A stretch of DNA of 64,000 nt, from the NCBI RefSeq assembly GCF_963678635.1, contig NC_087065.1, positions 40,735,430-40,799,429 on the forward strand. The letters are read 5' to 3'. Shown one piece after another: positions 33,622 through 45,845 of the stretch. How positions within the stretch are numbered: the first letter of the stretch is position 1; the number at the start of each line of letters is the position of its first letter. The position numbers and the translations under genes are program-made. Source of the DNA: Symsagittifera roscoffensis (Eukaryota > Xenacoelomorpha > Acoela > Convolutidae). The notes under the pieces were generated by a model. That model was given only the letters and a program-made list of their open reading frames with translations, searched no databases and was not told where the DNA came from.

Positions 33622-35264
33622 ATCTCTTGAAACATTCATCACTAAACTCTCGAAGTCAACCGAGAGAGGAGAGAAGTCAAGAAGGACACTCAAAAAGCCG
33701 AAGTCATACAAAAACCAGTCAGAAATTTGAAAAGAGGCGTGAAAGAGATGACAAATCCATAGACAAGTTTTTGGACGACCTTGAATTACTCAGAAGGAGG
33801 AGCAATCCCGATGAGAGAATATCGGAGCGAAACTTGGCCATCGCCTCGAAGTTCATTGATGGAGTAAAAAGTGATGAACTGAAAACGATGCTGGCCACAC
33901 ACTTCACCCTGTCGCTTCCCAGGTACCCACGCCCGATAATCTGCGTATGAAGTCGCGTGAGTACTTGCTCATAAAACCAAGGGCGCAAAACCGTTACAGC
34001 AATTATGGCAACTACAGCGCAATAAACACTGGCGCAAACTCCAGTTGGTACAGACCTCGTGATAACATGGATAAGAGGAGGTCATGTGCGAATTGTGGTT
34101 CGATGGACCAACATGTTTCCGCCTGTTCTACTTACAAACAGAACATGAAAGCGATAGGCTACTTTCTCGACGACGTTGATGCGACCGATGAGGACCACGA
34201 AGAGTACGTGAGAGGACTCATAATAAAGTACAGACCAAGGTGCTTCTTCTGCAATTTTGAGGGACACTTCAAGTCGGATTGCACTCAATTTTGGGATGCG
34301 GTGGCGGACGCGAAACATCCCCACCATGAAGAGGCGCTTTCGGGCGTCAAAGCCAGCCGAGCACGTCTGATGAACGAAGCTGAGTCGCGGAAGAAAGAGG
34401 CGACACCGAGCACATTATTTCGGTCGCAGGGCACCAGGTGATCAAGAACTTGAGCGAACCGTCCGAGATCACGCTGGTACACCTGGACATTTTTGCGGAC
34501 TACCTGAGAGAGAGGATCCCAAGTTGGACTCCAGGGCAGTGCGAGCGCTGCTCACGACAGGAGGACAAAAAATAATGAAAGTAGATGGACATTACATCGA
34601 AGTCCATTGCCCATATCCGATCCTGATGAATGTGGACGGCATTAACATTTACATGAATGGTCACGTGACTGATGCAAGTGACCAAGTAGGCCGGATATAC
34701 ATTGGTCGAGAAGAGCTTAAGGTGCGACGAATCGGACATAATGCCATGCTTGAACAGGATGCAGTTCACATAGGTTGCGAAGCCGATCTTGCAGCACATG
34801 TGCTAGATTTGCAGGGCAGACAACTTCCAGTAAAAGGACTGTAAGACACGGGAGCAGTGGTCAGCGTCATGCTGGTCAGCACCTGGACTGATATGGGCTT
34901 CGACAGGTCGGATCTGATACCGACCAATATCAGACTGGCAGCTGCTAATCAGGGAGAAATCTATGTGACAGGACGGACCCCGATCATATCACTGCAGCTT
35001 GGAGGAAGACATCTTTAGATGAGCTTCCTGGTGGTGGAAAACTTGGACGAATCCGATCAATTCATCCTAAGGAGGGACTTCGTACGCAACTTTGAAGTCA
35101 CGATCGACCTCAACGACGAGTTGATCAGGATAAAAGACCCCTGAGAGGAAGTATGAAAAGAAACTTCTTAAAAAGATCTTAATTAACCAGGCAAAGGTGC
35201 CGATTTTCCCGGATCGAAAAGTTAAATTGAAGCCAAACCAAGTCGTAGTAGCATTAATTTTATA
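33622..35264 (+). pseudogene. Element B Gag-Pol remnant (gag, zinc knuckles, protease)
   Basis: Clear homology to the first ~770 residues of A Gag-Pol in shifting frames. KKPKSYKN then KFEKRRERDDKSIDKFLDDLE (33690-33780) skips ~78 residues present in A, with a frame change. CX2CX4HX4C knuckles are intact in 33947-34441 (CANCGSMDQHVSAC, CFFCNFEGHFKSDC). The protease DTGA is preceded by a TAA at 34842-34844, and further stops follow at ~35017 and ~35141. Homology stops near 35264, before RT, where satellite DNA begins. Dead copy. Confidence 0.9.
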
Positions 35265-35279
35265 TCGAATTCACTAGTT

Positions 35280-36270
35280 ACACCAAAAGATCATTTGCTG
35301 TACATAGGGATTATTACTTATTAATACGGATTATTAGATATACATAGGGTTAATAATTTTAGAAAAGAATCTTCAGTGATATACATGGATTAATAGTGTT
35401 ACTTAGGACGAAATCGTTATTTATAGGGGTAATTAGCTTAGCATAGGGTTCATGACTGTTAAATAGGGAGAACTATATATACAAGGGGTAATTAGTCATG
35501 CATAGTGAGTAATAGTTATAAATAGGAATTACTAGTTATACACAGGGATTATTAGTTAAATAAAAGAATCATCAGTGATACACACGGATTATTAGCGTTA
35601 CATAGGGCAAATTAGTTAATTATAGGCGAATTAGCTAAAAATAGGGTTCAATACTGATACATAGAGAGAATTAGTTATACATAGGGGTAATTAGTCAAGC
35701 ATAGTGAGTAATAGTTATAAATAGGGATCAACAGTTATACACAGAGAACTTAAGTTATGCTTAGGGATCAATAATTATAATACATAGGAACCATTAGTTA
35801 TATTCAGAAAACATTAGCTACCACAGAGATCATTCGTTATAAAAACCTATCATTAGTTATATATTGAAATCACCAGTTATACATAGAAATCATTAGCTAC
35901 ACATAGGGATTGTTACTTATTAACACGGATTATTAGTTATACATAGGGATTATTATTCATATAAAAGAATCATCAGTGATACACATGGCTCATTAGTGTT
36001 ACATAGGTCGAATTAGTTATTTATAGTCGTAATTAGCTGAGCCTAGAGCTCAATACTGATACATAGGGAGAATATGCTACACATAGAAGTAACTAGTCAT
36101 GAATAGTGAGTAATAGTTATAAATAGGGATCATTAGTTCTACACAGAGATCTATAGTTATACATAGAGATCATTAATTATAATACATAGGGACCATTAGT
36201 GATATAAAAAAAGATGATGAATTATGCACAGAGATCATTAGATATACATAGGTATAATTAGGGATCATCT
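35280..36270. repeat. Satellite of ~20-bp units (ATTAGTTATACATAGGGATC-like) with ~200-bp higher-order period
   Basis: About fifty diverged 18-22-bp units. Larger blocks recur at multiples of ~200 bp: the CATAGTGAGTAATAGTTATA block at 35501, 35700 and 36102, and the GGATTATTACTTATTAA block at about 35307 and 35907. This is a hierarchical (higher-order) array. It truncates element B. Confidence 0.9.
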
Positions 36271-36853
36271 ATTAATAATGCAGAAACAAAAAAAAGTAAA
36301 ATTGAAGAACAAAAAAGAAAAGCAAAATTAGAAAATTTGAAAAAAAACTTACGAAAAAAAAATTTGGGAAAAAAAATATTTTTAAAAAAAAACTAAAATA
36401 AAAAAATTTGATAAAAATTTTAAAAAAAACTTTTTTTTTTAAATTTTTTTCCGCGGAAAATTTTCTTGGGAAACAATCTACATAGGGATCATTGCAGATC
36501 ACCCCTCAATACATAGGAATATTGGTTGTCATGTAAAACATGAGGAATATTGGTTGTCATATAATACATGGTGACCATTAGGATCTATACCTACTGGTTA
36601 TCCATGGATGACAACCCCCCCCCCATCATAGTGTACTATATGCATACTACTTATTTGATTTGGACAAAAAAATGTTGAAGAATTGTGATAGAATCGTAAG
36701 AAAAAGAAATTAATTATGAGAAAAAAAAAGAATTTTACACTTTTAAAACACATTTGTTAAAATACATGCACGTTAAAATGATTTAACCTGCGCCCTATTA
36801 TTTTTTTCGGTTTTCAGAAAATTACAAGATGTTCCAATTTCTTAAAACTCATT
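36271..36853. other. AT-rich spacer with homopolymer runs
   Basis: Long A and T runs (36285-36480), then a few more ACATAGG-type units (36480-36600, including a duplicated GGAATATTGGTTGTCAT) and a C run at 36617-36626. No gene seen. Confidence 0.6.
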
Positions 36854-36858
36854 ATTGG

Positions 36859-37039
36859 TGTTGTGATTTGTTTTTAGTTTGTTATAATGACCTTCGGTAT
36901 TTTAATTAATACCAGTTTAGTTACGTCTTAATAAAGTCCTTTTTAACGTCTTAATTCAACTACTTCCTTTTATCGTTTTAACAATTAAGCTTATGTACAT
37001 ACCGTGTAAATAGACACTTAGAATAAGAACAGTTTATTA
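36859..37039 (+). repeat. Element C 5' LTR (181 bp)
   Basis: Begins TGTTGTGATTTG and ends TTTATTA. It differs from the 3' LTR mainly by a replacement: 11 bp (containing AATAAA) here versus 32 bp there, between AGTTACG and TCCTTTTTAACG. Confidence 0.95.
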
Positions 37040-40000
37040 TGGCGCAGTCAAATGATTCGAACGTGCGTGGAATTCCCCCCTTTTGGCCTAATTACACCCT
37101 AGAGCCACCGCATGCCTGGACCCAATGGAGCGACCAATTCCAATTGGCGATCATTGCGAAAGAAAATCTGGATTTAGAGAGCCTACATGGACCAGAGATA
37201 CCGGAGACGCAAATTCCAATTTTGGAACAGGCGACAGGCAGCGAGTCGGACGCGGAAAAAGCCAACAGAGAGAGCAGGAACGAAAGCACAATGAAACAGT
37301 ACGAATCCGCAGAAACGGATCAACGAAGAGAAAAGAAAATTTAATGGAATGACACGAACGGAGGCGGACAAGAAACTGCGATCAATTTTATTTTTAGCCC
37401 TAGGGAGCGAAGGAAAAAGAGTTTTTACACAAAAGAACCCGAGAGTCAAGATTCTAGCAATACGTTCTCTGAGTTCTGGACTCTACTAGACGCAGCAATT
37501 AACAAACCGCCCAATACTACGTTCGAAAGATATAAACTTCTAAATCGAAAACAAAAAGATCGTGAGTCGTACGAACAATTCTGGGGAGCACTGACGGACC
37601 TAGCCAGCACGTGCAACATCAAGGAATCCGACGAGGCAGAATGGATAAGGGATATCTTCATTTGCAATATGAAGAACACAGACACCCAGAGGAAGCTACT
37701 TTCAGCTACCATAAGCCCGTCGGAAGCACTTAATCAAGCCCTAATCGATGAAAAAGGATATTTTAACCACCAGAAACTGACAAATATGTCACGGTCATCG
37801 ACCAACGGGACAACTTTTAAATCTTTTAGTAACCACAATCATATCAAAAAAGAACCAAGCTTAAACATCGAAAGGAGTAACTCATGCATGAAATGCGGAA
37901 ATACATTTACGAAAGGGCACTTAAACGTTTGCCCAGCGAAGGACATAACCTGTAAAAATTGCAACTATAAGGGACACTTCGCCAAATTATGTAAATCACG
38001 CAATAAGAGACCAACTGTAAATAATGTATCAAATAATTTCGTAAATACTGAGAATTGTACATACACACCTCCGGAAAACTCGTGGATGGAAGAAAAAGAA
38101 TCATGCGACGTGATAAATGCGTGGAATGAGTACGGACAGAGTGACGATGACGACTTCTCGGTGTTGAGTGTCAGATTTATTTACGACAATAATGGTCTTG
38201 AAACAAAGAAACTCCTGAACCTAGGCATTGGCTGGGACATGATTGTAAATATGAACATTTCGGTAGATTCAGCAAGTCCTGTAAGCTTTTTAAAACAGGA
38301 TGTTCTACATGAAATTAAACTAAGATACCCAAACCTCAAGATACACCCAGTGGAGAAAAGAATAAAAGACCTATACTGCGGATTCACCGACGATACGATC
38401 AATATCTTGGGAAAAATAATTGTCAGAACACAGTCCAATGGGTGGATCAGCGAAGAAACCCCATTCTTCATAACCGGCGGACATGAGCGTAACATATTGG
38501 GGAACGACAATTTACCCAAACTGGGCATAGAAATTTCGCAGAGGAAATGCCCACAACCAATCTGTATGGTCAATCAACCCACACTTGAGAGTGAATACAA
38601 AAACTCACCTTCTTTATCAGACAACATTTTTAATGAGTTTAAGAACTTATTCACTAAATTGGGGAAAATACCTAACGATCGGAAGGTAACCCATTTTCAC
38701 ACACCTTTTAAACCAATACAGTCCAAAGGGAGAAGAGTACCACTCCATTTACTCGCGGCAGTGAACGATGAATTAAAAAGAATGGAAAAAGAAGGTCACA
38801 TAATAAAGTTACAGAAATGCGACGAAGATTGCTTCCTCAGTCCAATTGTAATCACTCGGAAAAAGGATACTTCAATAAAACTGGCACTGGATTCCAAGCT
38901 TTTAAATGATCAAATTTTTAAAAATAAGTATCAAATGCCGAATATCCATGAACTGATTGATAACGTGGCACTCCAAATTTCAGAAAAACCCAACGGGCGA
39001 GTGTGGTTTAGTAACTTAGACCTGAAAAACGCATATAGCCAACTTCAACTTTGCAATCAAACCAGTAAACAGTGCAATTTTAGCATAGTAGGCGGCGAAA
39101 CGACAGGAACGTATCGGTTTCTAACGGGATTTTACGGATTAGGAGACATGCCCAATGAATTCCAACGGGTCATGGACTCAATGTTGAAAAATATCCCGTT
39201 TACAAATTGTTACATAGACGACATCCTGGTAGCCTCGCGTGGATCGCTGGAAGAACATAAAGCAAAAGTGCACAAAATTTTATCAATCTTAGATAAGAAC
39301 AACATGGCAGTGAAATGGGGGAAATGCGCATTTTTTAAATCTGACATCGAATGGCTTGGCTTCAAGATCTCAGGCAATGGAGTACGACCGTTGGTCGGTA
39401 AAGCCGACGCAATAAAAAATTTGCCAACCCCGAAGAATATTTCTGAACTTCGCTCATTTTTCGGCTCAATAAACAAATATGTAAAATTCGTCCTTAATTT
39501 ATCCACGTTAAGTTCCCCTCTTCGACCTCTTCTAAACAAAAAATCGTTATACAAATGGGATACCAGCCATTCAATAGCGTTTGAGAAGTTAAAAACGGAA
39601 ATTGTAAATATTGCAGAAAACAGCCACTTTGATATAAAAGAGAAGACAAGACTAAAAACGGACGCTTCACATAGAGGACTAGGGGCTACCCTAGAACAAT
39701 TACAGGACGACCAATGAAAAACAATCGCATTTGCATCCAGATTTTTAAACAACCATGAAATGAAATATTCTACCAACGAACTAGAGTTGCTGGGAGTCGT
39801 ATGGGCTGCAGAACATTTCAGAAACTACCTGTACGGAACAGAATTCCAAATAGTCACTGACCATAAAGCATTACTATCAGCACTTTCGGCAAATCATGGC
39901 AATAAAACGATGCACAGTCGATTGACCCGCTGGGTAAACAGACTCTTACCTTTCAATTTTAAAATTTCTCATTTACCAGGAAAGGACATGGGCTTTACTG

Positions 40001-42843
40001 ACCTTTTATCTAGACTTCCTTCGGGCAAAGCCCTTCCAATTTTACATTATGACGACGAATTTGTAGTCGCTTCAATCGACAGAATTCAGAACATTTTATC
40101 GACTAAAATAGATTCTAAATTACTTACTGTAAATTCTGTAGATAGACCAACGGTCGCTGTAAATACTAATTCACGAGTTAATACAATCCCATCGGGAAAC
40201 GAAAATTCAAGCGACGTGATTGGTCAGAATCAGCCGAATAGCTCGTTAGCTTTACTCAATCTCAAGATTATTGCTGCTATCATATCTCGTATTGCTCAGT
40301 CGATAAAAATTTGCCACAACAATCATTCTCGGACAGAAAATTGTACTACAAATTGTCAACCAGTCGATAATTCAAAATTCAATTTTAAAAGTATTACTTT
40401 TTCGGACAAAGTCCTCTTACATTTTTTACTTCTAAACAGACACCTCATACCACCTATCAAGAAAAAACAAGAACTCCCAATGGACAAAGTGAACGAACCC
40501 CTTTTGATTATCCCCGAAGAACATAATATTATTCTCAAATTCAGAGACGACAGACTTCCACCCGACCACGCAGATCTCTTAAGAAGATATAAGGCCGATC
40601 TGAAATTGCCGAATTCCCCAATTCGCCCAGAGAACCACTGTTCGAAGAAATTGCTTCAGATAATGACTAGAGAAGACAAGGTGCTGTGGGATCTGATAAA
40701 GACGATAAAGAGGAATCGACCGATGGGCATACACGGGACTTACATGAAGAACTACACTAAAGACTTACACGTGAAGGATGAACTACTCTTTTTAGACAAC
40801 AAACTAGTCGTCCCAGCTACCATCAGGGGAACTTTTAATTCTATGTTACACGAGACTCACCCAAGACAGTTCGGGATGAAATCCCTCGCAGAATATTTGT
40901 GGTGGCCACATATTTACCGGGAAATCTACCATCACGGGAGAACATGTACCCAATGTTTAAAAACGGGTAAGAACATCAAAGTGATACTAGGCACCAATAA
41001 TATTTCGAAACTCCCGACGTTGACATTCGCGATCGAAGAAATTAATTTGGATTTTGCATGACCGTTGGACGCTAGTTGGGGTAACAACAAATACATTCTT
41101 CTTTGTATCGACCGCTACACTAAGTTTCCTTCGGCCAAGATTGTCAATAACACCTCTACAAGAAACGTAATTTCATTTCTAAACGATTACTGTCATCTTC
41201 ACGGTTTCCCAAGAAAAATTAGAGTTGACCATGGGTCATGCTTTCTTTCAAATGATTTCTAAAACTTCTGCGATAAATTTAATGTAGAAATCATTTACTG
41301 TACGGTCGGAGACCACAGATCCAACGGGCTAGTGGAAAGACTTGTGTACACAATTAAATCGAAATTACTGGCAATGTCATTCGAAATACCCAAACCATCT
41401 CTAAACGATTCGATCGAGAAAATCATCTGGAATCTGAGAATCTCAAAGCAAACGGCGATCGGCTGTACCCCGTTTGAAAAGGATTTTAGTAGAGTAGCGA
41501 ACACTAGGTGGAAAAATCTTATGTCCAATATTGACCATTTAGATAAAGGAAAGGCTATATTGTCCAAAGAGCGGGCTACTAACTGGGAATTACACGACGG
41601 GGCAGAAGATGGCTATCTGGACGAGGAAAGGGACAGCACGTCGGACCCAGAAGAAAACTTGCCAATAGCTAGGACGTTTAGCCTACGCACAACCCCGGAT
41701 GACACTACCCGAACGTTAGATCCACTGGGAAAAAGAAAAGCAGTAACGGGAGGTAACTTATATAGAAAGGCGTCTAACAGAAAAAATGGGGACCCTTATT
41801 TTAATCTAGTTAAGAAGGATATAATCGACTCTTCAGAGCACACAGTTACCCTCGACAATGGTCACGTTTTACGTAAATCGGATCTGGCTATAAAAGGAAA
41901 AATACTCCCGGGGCCCAAAAAGATAATAGTGAATCGGACACCCACTGGGCATAATACTCATATTCATTCGAGTTTAGCTGGGAAAAGGAAACTCTCACCA
42001 CCGAAGAAAGCTGGATCGATATCAGCCGGCCAATCGAGACAAGGCACCCCGAAAACGGAGATTATCAGTTCAGGGACCAGCGCACCGACTGCGAGCTCGA
42101 CCACTCAAGACTCTCCAAAACTTTCTTCAGGTTCATCTTCCTTAAATCTAGATTCGTGGGACGGGATAATCGAGGATTACTTTGACGATGTGACCAATAA
42201 TAACGTACCTCAAAACTCCTACACCGAGACTAATCAGGGCTTAAGTATTACAGGTCATGCCGAAACCCCACCATTGAGCTCAGAAGGGACAGCAAACAAC
42301 GACTCACGGGAGATTGTAGTCATACACGACGCGAATACTAGTGTAGGATCACAGGACAATCCTATTATGATAGACAGTATTCCGGAACAGACGACCAATG
42401 TGATTCCAAAGACCAGAAACTCCAGACCACGTAGAAATGTGGGCCCCCCACAGTTTTACGGTAATCGACGATTTATAGACGTGGTGCAAGAGAAAGACGA
42501 CCTAGGGGCGATAACTTCTGTATTCTCTCAGGCACCGGAATTGTCTACTTTCTCGGGCAACTCTCCTTCGGATTTTTTGACTCCATCAGCGGAGGCACCT
42601 CCCAGACAGATCCTAGTCGCAGAAACTACGTTGTCATGGTCTTCAAGAAACTCACTCCCGACGGGCAGACTTGCAGCATCAACCACGAAGACCCAACTCC
42701 TCGAAAATTCTTCGAACTCAAAATTATCTGACCCGACTTCGAAAGACCCTTCATTAAAGATGGATAAATACAGCGAGATCTCATCAACTATAGATTCAGA
42801 AGTGAGAGCTAACCTGGATGAGTTCGAGGACCAATTCTTATAA
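37039..42843 (+). pseudogene. Element C Gag-Pol with long C-terminal extension (4 in-frame stops)
   Basis: One frame throughout, broken by TAA 37342, TGA 39715, TGA 41059 and TAA 41260; about 37340-37435 the gag similarity runs in another frame. Parts: gag beginning MAQ (IPPFWPNYTL, WTQWSDQFQLAI); knuckles CMKCGNTFTKGHLNVC and CKNCNYKGHFAKLC; protease with DSAS in place of DTGS; RT with YIDDILVA intact; RNase H (TDASHRGLGA; TGA replaces a Trp before KTIAFASRF); integrase HHCC (CTQCLK), first Asp in NLDFA (next codon TGA replaces Gly), VDHGSCF, GLVER. After integrase come ~450 low-complexity residues with a HTVTLDNGHVLRKSDL segment and a RPRRNVGPPQFYG motif. Each stop looks like a point mutation of a conserved codon. 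Confidence 0.93.
37040..37049 (+). other. Element C primer-binding site (tRNA-Ser type)
   Basis: TGGCGCAGTC directly after the LTR. It is complementary to a ...GACTGCGCCA tRNA end, as in the tRNA-Ser used by Drosophila 17.6 and 297. The gag start codon ATG (37039-37041) is made from the last LTR base and the first two PBS bases. Confidence 0.85.
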
Positions 42844-43170
42844 TCGTCATATCAAATCAAACTTATCAAAACAATTTTTGTAATCCATATTTTCGCCGGA
42901 TTTTTTAATTTCACCTGTAGATACAATTGTACATGTTAATGTACATGTTGTGGATTAGTTTTATTTAGTTAGATACCGTATTCTGTAAAAAATTGTAATT
43001 CTGTATAGACACCCTGTACATTGCTACATTCTCTTTCAATTTGTGGATTTTTTTTTGCCGCTGTATATTTAGCCTCTGGGCGCAGTTTGTAAAATTTCTT
43101 CCATTTTCTGAGGGGGAAAAAGGGTGTATATAGAGTTATATAGTTAGTTTGCAGTTTCATTTTTTTTCCC

Positions 43171-43179
43171 GGTGGGAAA
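43171..43179 (+). other. Element C polypurine tract
   Basis: GGTGGGAAA immediately before the 3' LTR, with a longer purine run (GAGGGGGAAAAAGGG) ~60 bp upstream. It corresponds in position to AGGGAAA in element D. It would prime plus-strand DNA. Confidence 0.6.
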
Positions 43180-43381
43180 TGTTGTGATTTGTTTTTAGTT
43201 TGTTATAATGACCTTCGGTATTTTAATTAATACCAGTATAGTTACGACCATCGGTCGATATGAACGGAAGTTCAGTTGTCCTTTTTAACGTCTTAATTCA
43301 ACTACTTCCTTTTATCGTTTTAACAATTAAGCTTATGTACATACCGTGTACATAGACACTTAGAATAAGAATAGTTTATTA
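43180..43381 (+). repeat. Element C 3' LTR (202 bp)
   Basis: Same ends as the 5' LTR, 21 bp longer because of the replaced internal segment (GACCATCGGTCGATATGAACG region). Otherwise nearly identical. Confidence 0.95.
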
Positions 43382-43386
43382 ATTGG

Positions 43387-44484
43387 TTTCAATTTAGATG
43401 AACTCCATGAGTTTTTTTGTTTCGAAATTTTTTCAATTTGTTTTGCTCAGACAGATAAGGAAACTCTAGGTGTTTTCGATTGCAAAAAATTTGAAAAATC
43501 TCATGATAAACGAATTGACTGTTTTCTATAAATGACAACTGTTTTCTCTGAGGACCCCTGTTGAAAAGATTACATGCAAATTTACTGCAATTGCGTCGGT
43601 CATTTCCTGAGTTTAGTTATGTACACTCAGGACTTTGTCTATCATAGCGGCCTTTCTTAGGATCTAACCAGTTTAACATAGAGTACATTTCCCTCGACCC
43701 GCCAGTTTGAGATCAAATTATTGGGTTCCTCCAGCTCTTTCCGGCACAGTCGCTCATTATCTTCCAGGAGCATGGATGGGATTCTTCGTATTGTTAATGA
43801 TCAATAGTCTAGCTTTTTTGTTGATTCATAATTTACTTCTGATGATGATCTAAACACTGGCCCGTGATTCTTGATCACTCTTAATTTTTAACTTAAAAAC
43901 AAAGGCAACCACAGAAAAGAAAAAATTCTTGACAAGAAATGTTAGAATAATTTGGCGATGGCAGAGGGATCTCTGGGCTTTTCGCTGGTGTTTTTCCAGT
44001 CCTCTTTTGTTTCAGCGACACTTCAAAGCTATTAACGCCTCACTTGCCTCGTGTTTTTGCTGGTCGTTCCCCAGCTTCTTTTGTGATTCTCAGAAACACA
44101 ACAGATCATAAGTTCCATCTACCTTACTTTTGATTTCGCAGTTCAACATCTGCCATCATCGGCTTTTCCCAGGAATACATTTACTTCAGAGCTACTTCGC
44201 TTAGTTTACTACCCCTTGACCCTTGGTCATTATCCGCCATCCTTCGTGTTTCCCAGAAACACAGCTACTTTGAAGCCATTTCGCGTAGCTTGCCCCTTGC
44301 TTTTCACTGGTCTTCTTCCACCCTCTCTTTCTGCTTCACAGATCCATTTAGCTTGCCTTTAATATAATGGTAGGTCTAGATGTTTAAAAATAGGAAAAAA
44401 TTCTTACCATTTTTTTCCATTGAAGTGAGTAACGTCAAATCAACAATTTTGTTCAACCTCGTTTTTTGTATTTTTACAATGTAT
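43387..44484. other. Spacer between elements C and D
   Basis: About 1.1 kb with no supported gene. It holds the degenerate ~80-bp tandem repeat listed separately. Short open frames here are repeat translations. Confidence 0.6.
43975..44357. repeat. Degenerate ~80-bp tandem repeat (about five units)
   Basis: Units share the order TTTTCGCTGGTCTTTTTCCA..CTCTTTTGTTTC..CAGAAACAC..CTTCAAAGC.ATTTCGC.TAGCTTGCC. Clear starts are near 43977, 44055, 44220 and 44300, with a more diverged unit at ~44155. Identity between units is low. Confidence 0.6.
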
Positions 44485-44489
44485 CACTA

Positions 44490-44747
44490 TGTGGTACTGA
44501 ATAGTACTGCTGCCACAGTAACCTTGGAGAGTTAGATTATTATGATTTGTTATGTATTGTTATTATATGTATTCAAGGCCATTCTAGCAGGCCTACTTCA
44601 TCTGTCATTTGGACAGTTGGTAACTAAGTGGCAGATAGTGAACAACTAGACCTCTGAACAAAAGACCTACAACAATGAGTCTAAATTAAAAGATATAAAT
44701 ACTCTTACTCCACTTACTTACTAAGAACAAAGTATTGGAATATCACA
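44490..44747 (+). repeat. Element D 5' LTR (258 bp)
   Basis: Begins TGTGGTACTG and ends GGAATATCACA. It contains TTATTATATGTATT where the 3' LTR has TTATTATGTATT, plus scattered substitutions. Confidence 0.95.
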
Positions 44748-45845
44748 TGGCGCAGCCAGCAGGATTTATGTCTCAGGATAACAGAACCGATATGGGTATT
44801 CCGGTATTCTGGACAACGGCGCATTCGGATCCTCATGGAATTTCAAGACCTGGTTAGATCAATTTCTATTGGCAGTCACGGTCAAGGAAAATGTGAATCC
44901 CGAAATATTACTAGAGGACCCGAAAGAAGTATTGGTAGAACCGTTATCACGACCGGAGACACCAAGAGAACAAGAAATGCGCAAGCAATCGCAGAAAGAG
45001 AGACTAGAGACAGTCTAGCGAGAGACAGAATCTTGTTGGAAAACGAAAAACGAAGAGCAAGGGGACCAAAAGTCGGTCACAATGTTTACTATAATGAGGT
45101 GCAGAAAAGAATGGCCTCTAGATTATTTTTAGCATTGGGAACAGAAGGAAAAAAAAATTTGTGCAAAAAAACCCACATACAGAAAATTCAAAACTCGAAT
45201 ATAAAGAAATGGTTGCATTATCAAAGATATCATTCCACAAAAGTTGGAGTGTTACTTATGAACGATATAAGCTGTTTAATCGAGCGCAGGAAACAGGAGA
45301 AACTTTGGAGGCATTTCATGCAGATCTAACTGCGCAGACAGCCAAAGCGGAATTAGAGCCACTTGAAGACGAATTAGTTTGTGATCTCTTCATATCGAAA
45401 ATGAAGAATGTGGCACTGCAAGATACATTAACGTTTGAAACATTTACGCCGGATGAAGTGTTGAAAAGGCAATGAAGTTTGAACAAAGCAAACAAACAAC
45501 ACAGGCATTTCAAAAATCAAACACAATTGCTGCAGGTGCAAGTCAAGTTCAAGAAACAATGAAAATAAAACAAGAACCGATCATGAACGGGGGAAATAAG
45601 AGCACAAACAGTCGGCGACAACCGAGGGAACAATTCAAGAGACGAGCATCTGACAGGAGAGATGGAAGAAATGCTACAGAATCGAAATCGTGTACTCGAT
45701 GTGGTAGGCCCTTTGAAGAAGGACATCTAAAAAAAAGGTCCGGCCATGGGCAAAACATGCAAAAATTGTTCCAAATCGAACCACTTTGCAAAAATTTGCA
45801 GGTCACAACAAGTAAATGAGATTGATGAAAAAACTTCTAGCTAAG
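44747..45845 (+). pseudogene. Element D gag remnant
   Basis: It starts MAQPAGF and stops after 34 codons unless a frameshift near 44835 is allowed. The other frame then gives SWNFKTWLDQFLLAV, matching element C gag. Further pieces: VYYNEVQKRMASRLFLALG (frame at ~45080), SKISFHKSWSVTYERYKLFNRAQETGETLEAFHADLT (45161-45475), and a knuckle region CTRCGRPFEEGHL / CKNCSKSNHFAKICR at ~45690-45800 in two frames. At least four frame changes. Structural protein in the live ancestor, dead here. Confidence 0.85.
44748..44757 (+). other. Element D primer-binding site (tRNA-Ser-like)
   Basis: TGGCGCAGCC directly after the LTR, one base different from element C's site. The ATG (44747-44749) again uses the last LTR base plus TG of the PBS and encodes MAQ. 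Confidence 0.75.

Larger units (their letters stand above)
36859..43381 (+). mobile_element. Element C: complete Ty3/gypsy-type LTR retrotransposon, inactivated
   Basis: LTRs at 36859-37039 and 43180-43381, flanked by a perfect 5-bp target-site duplication ATTGG (36854-36858 and 43382-43386). It carries a PBS, a gag-pol frame, a polypurine stretch (GGTGGGAAA) directly before the 3' LTR and a long C-terminal extension. Several stops and a local frame disturbance make it inactive. It is related to element D. Confidence 0.95.
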
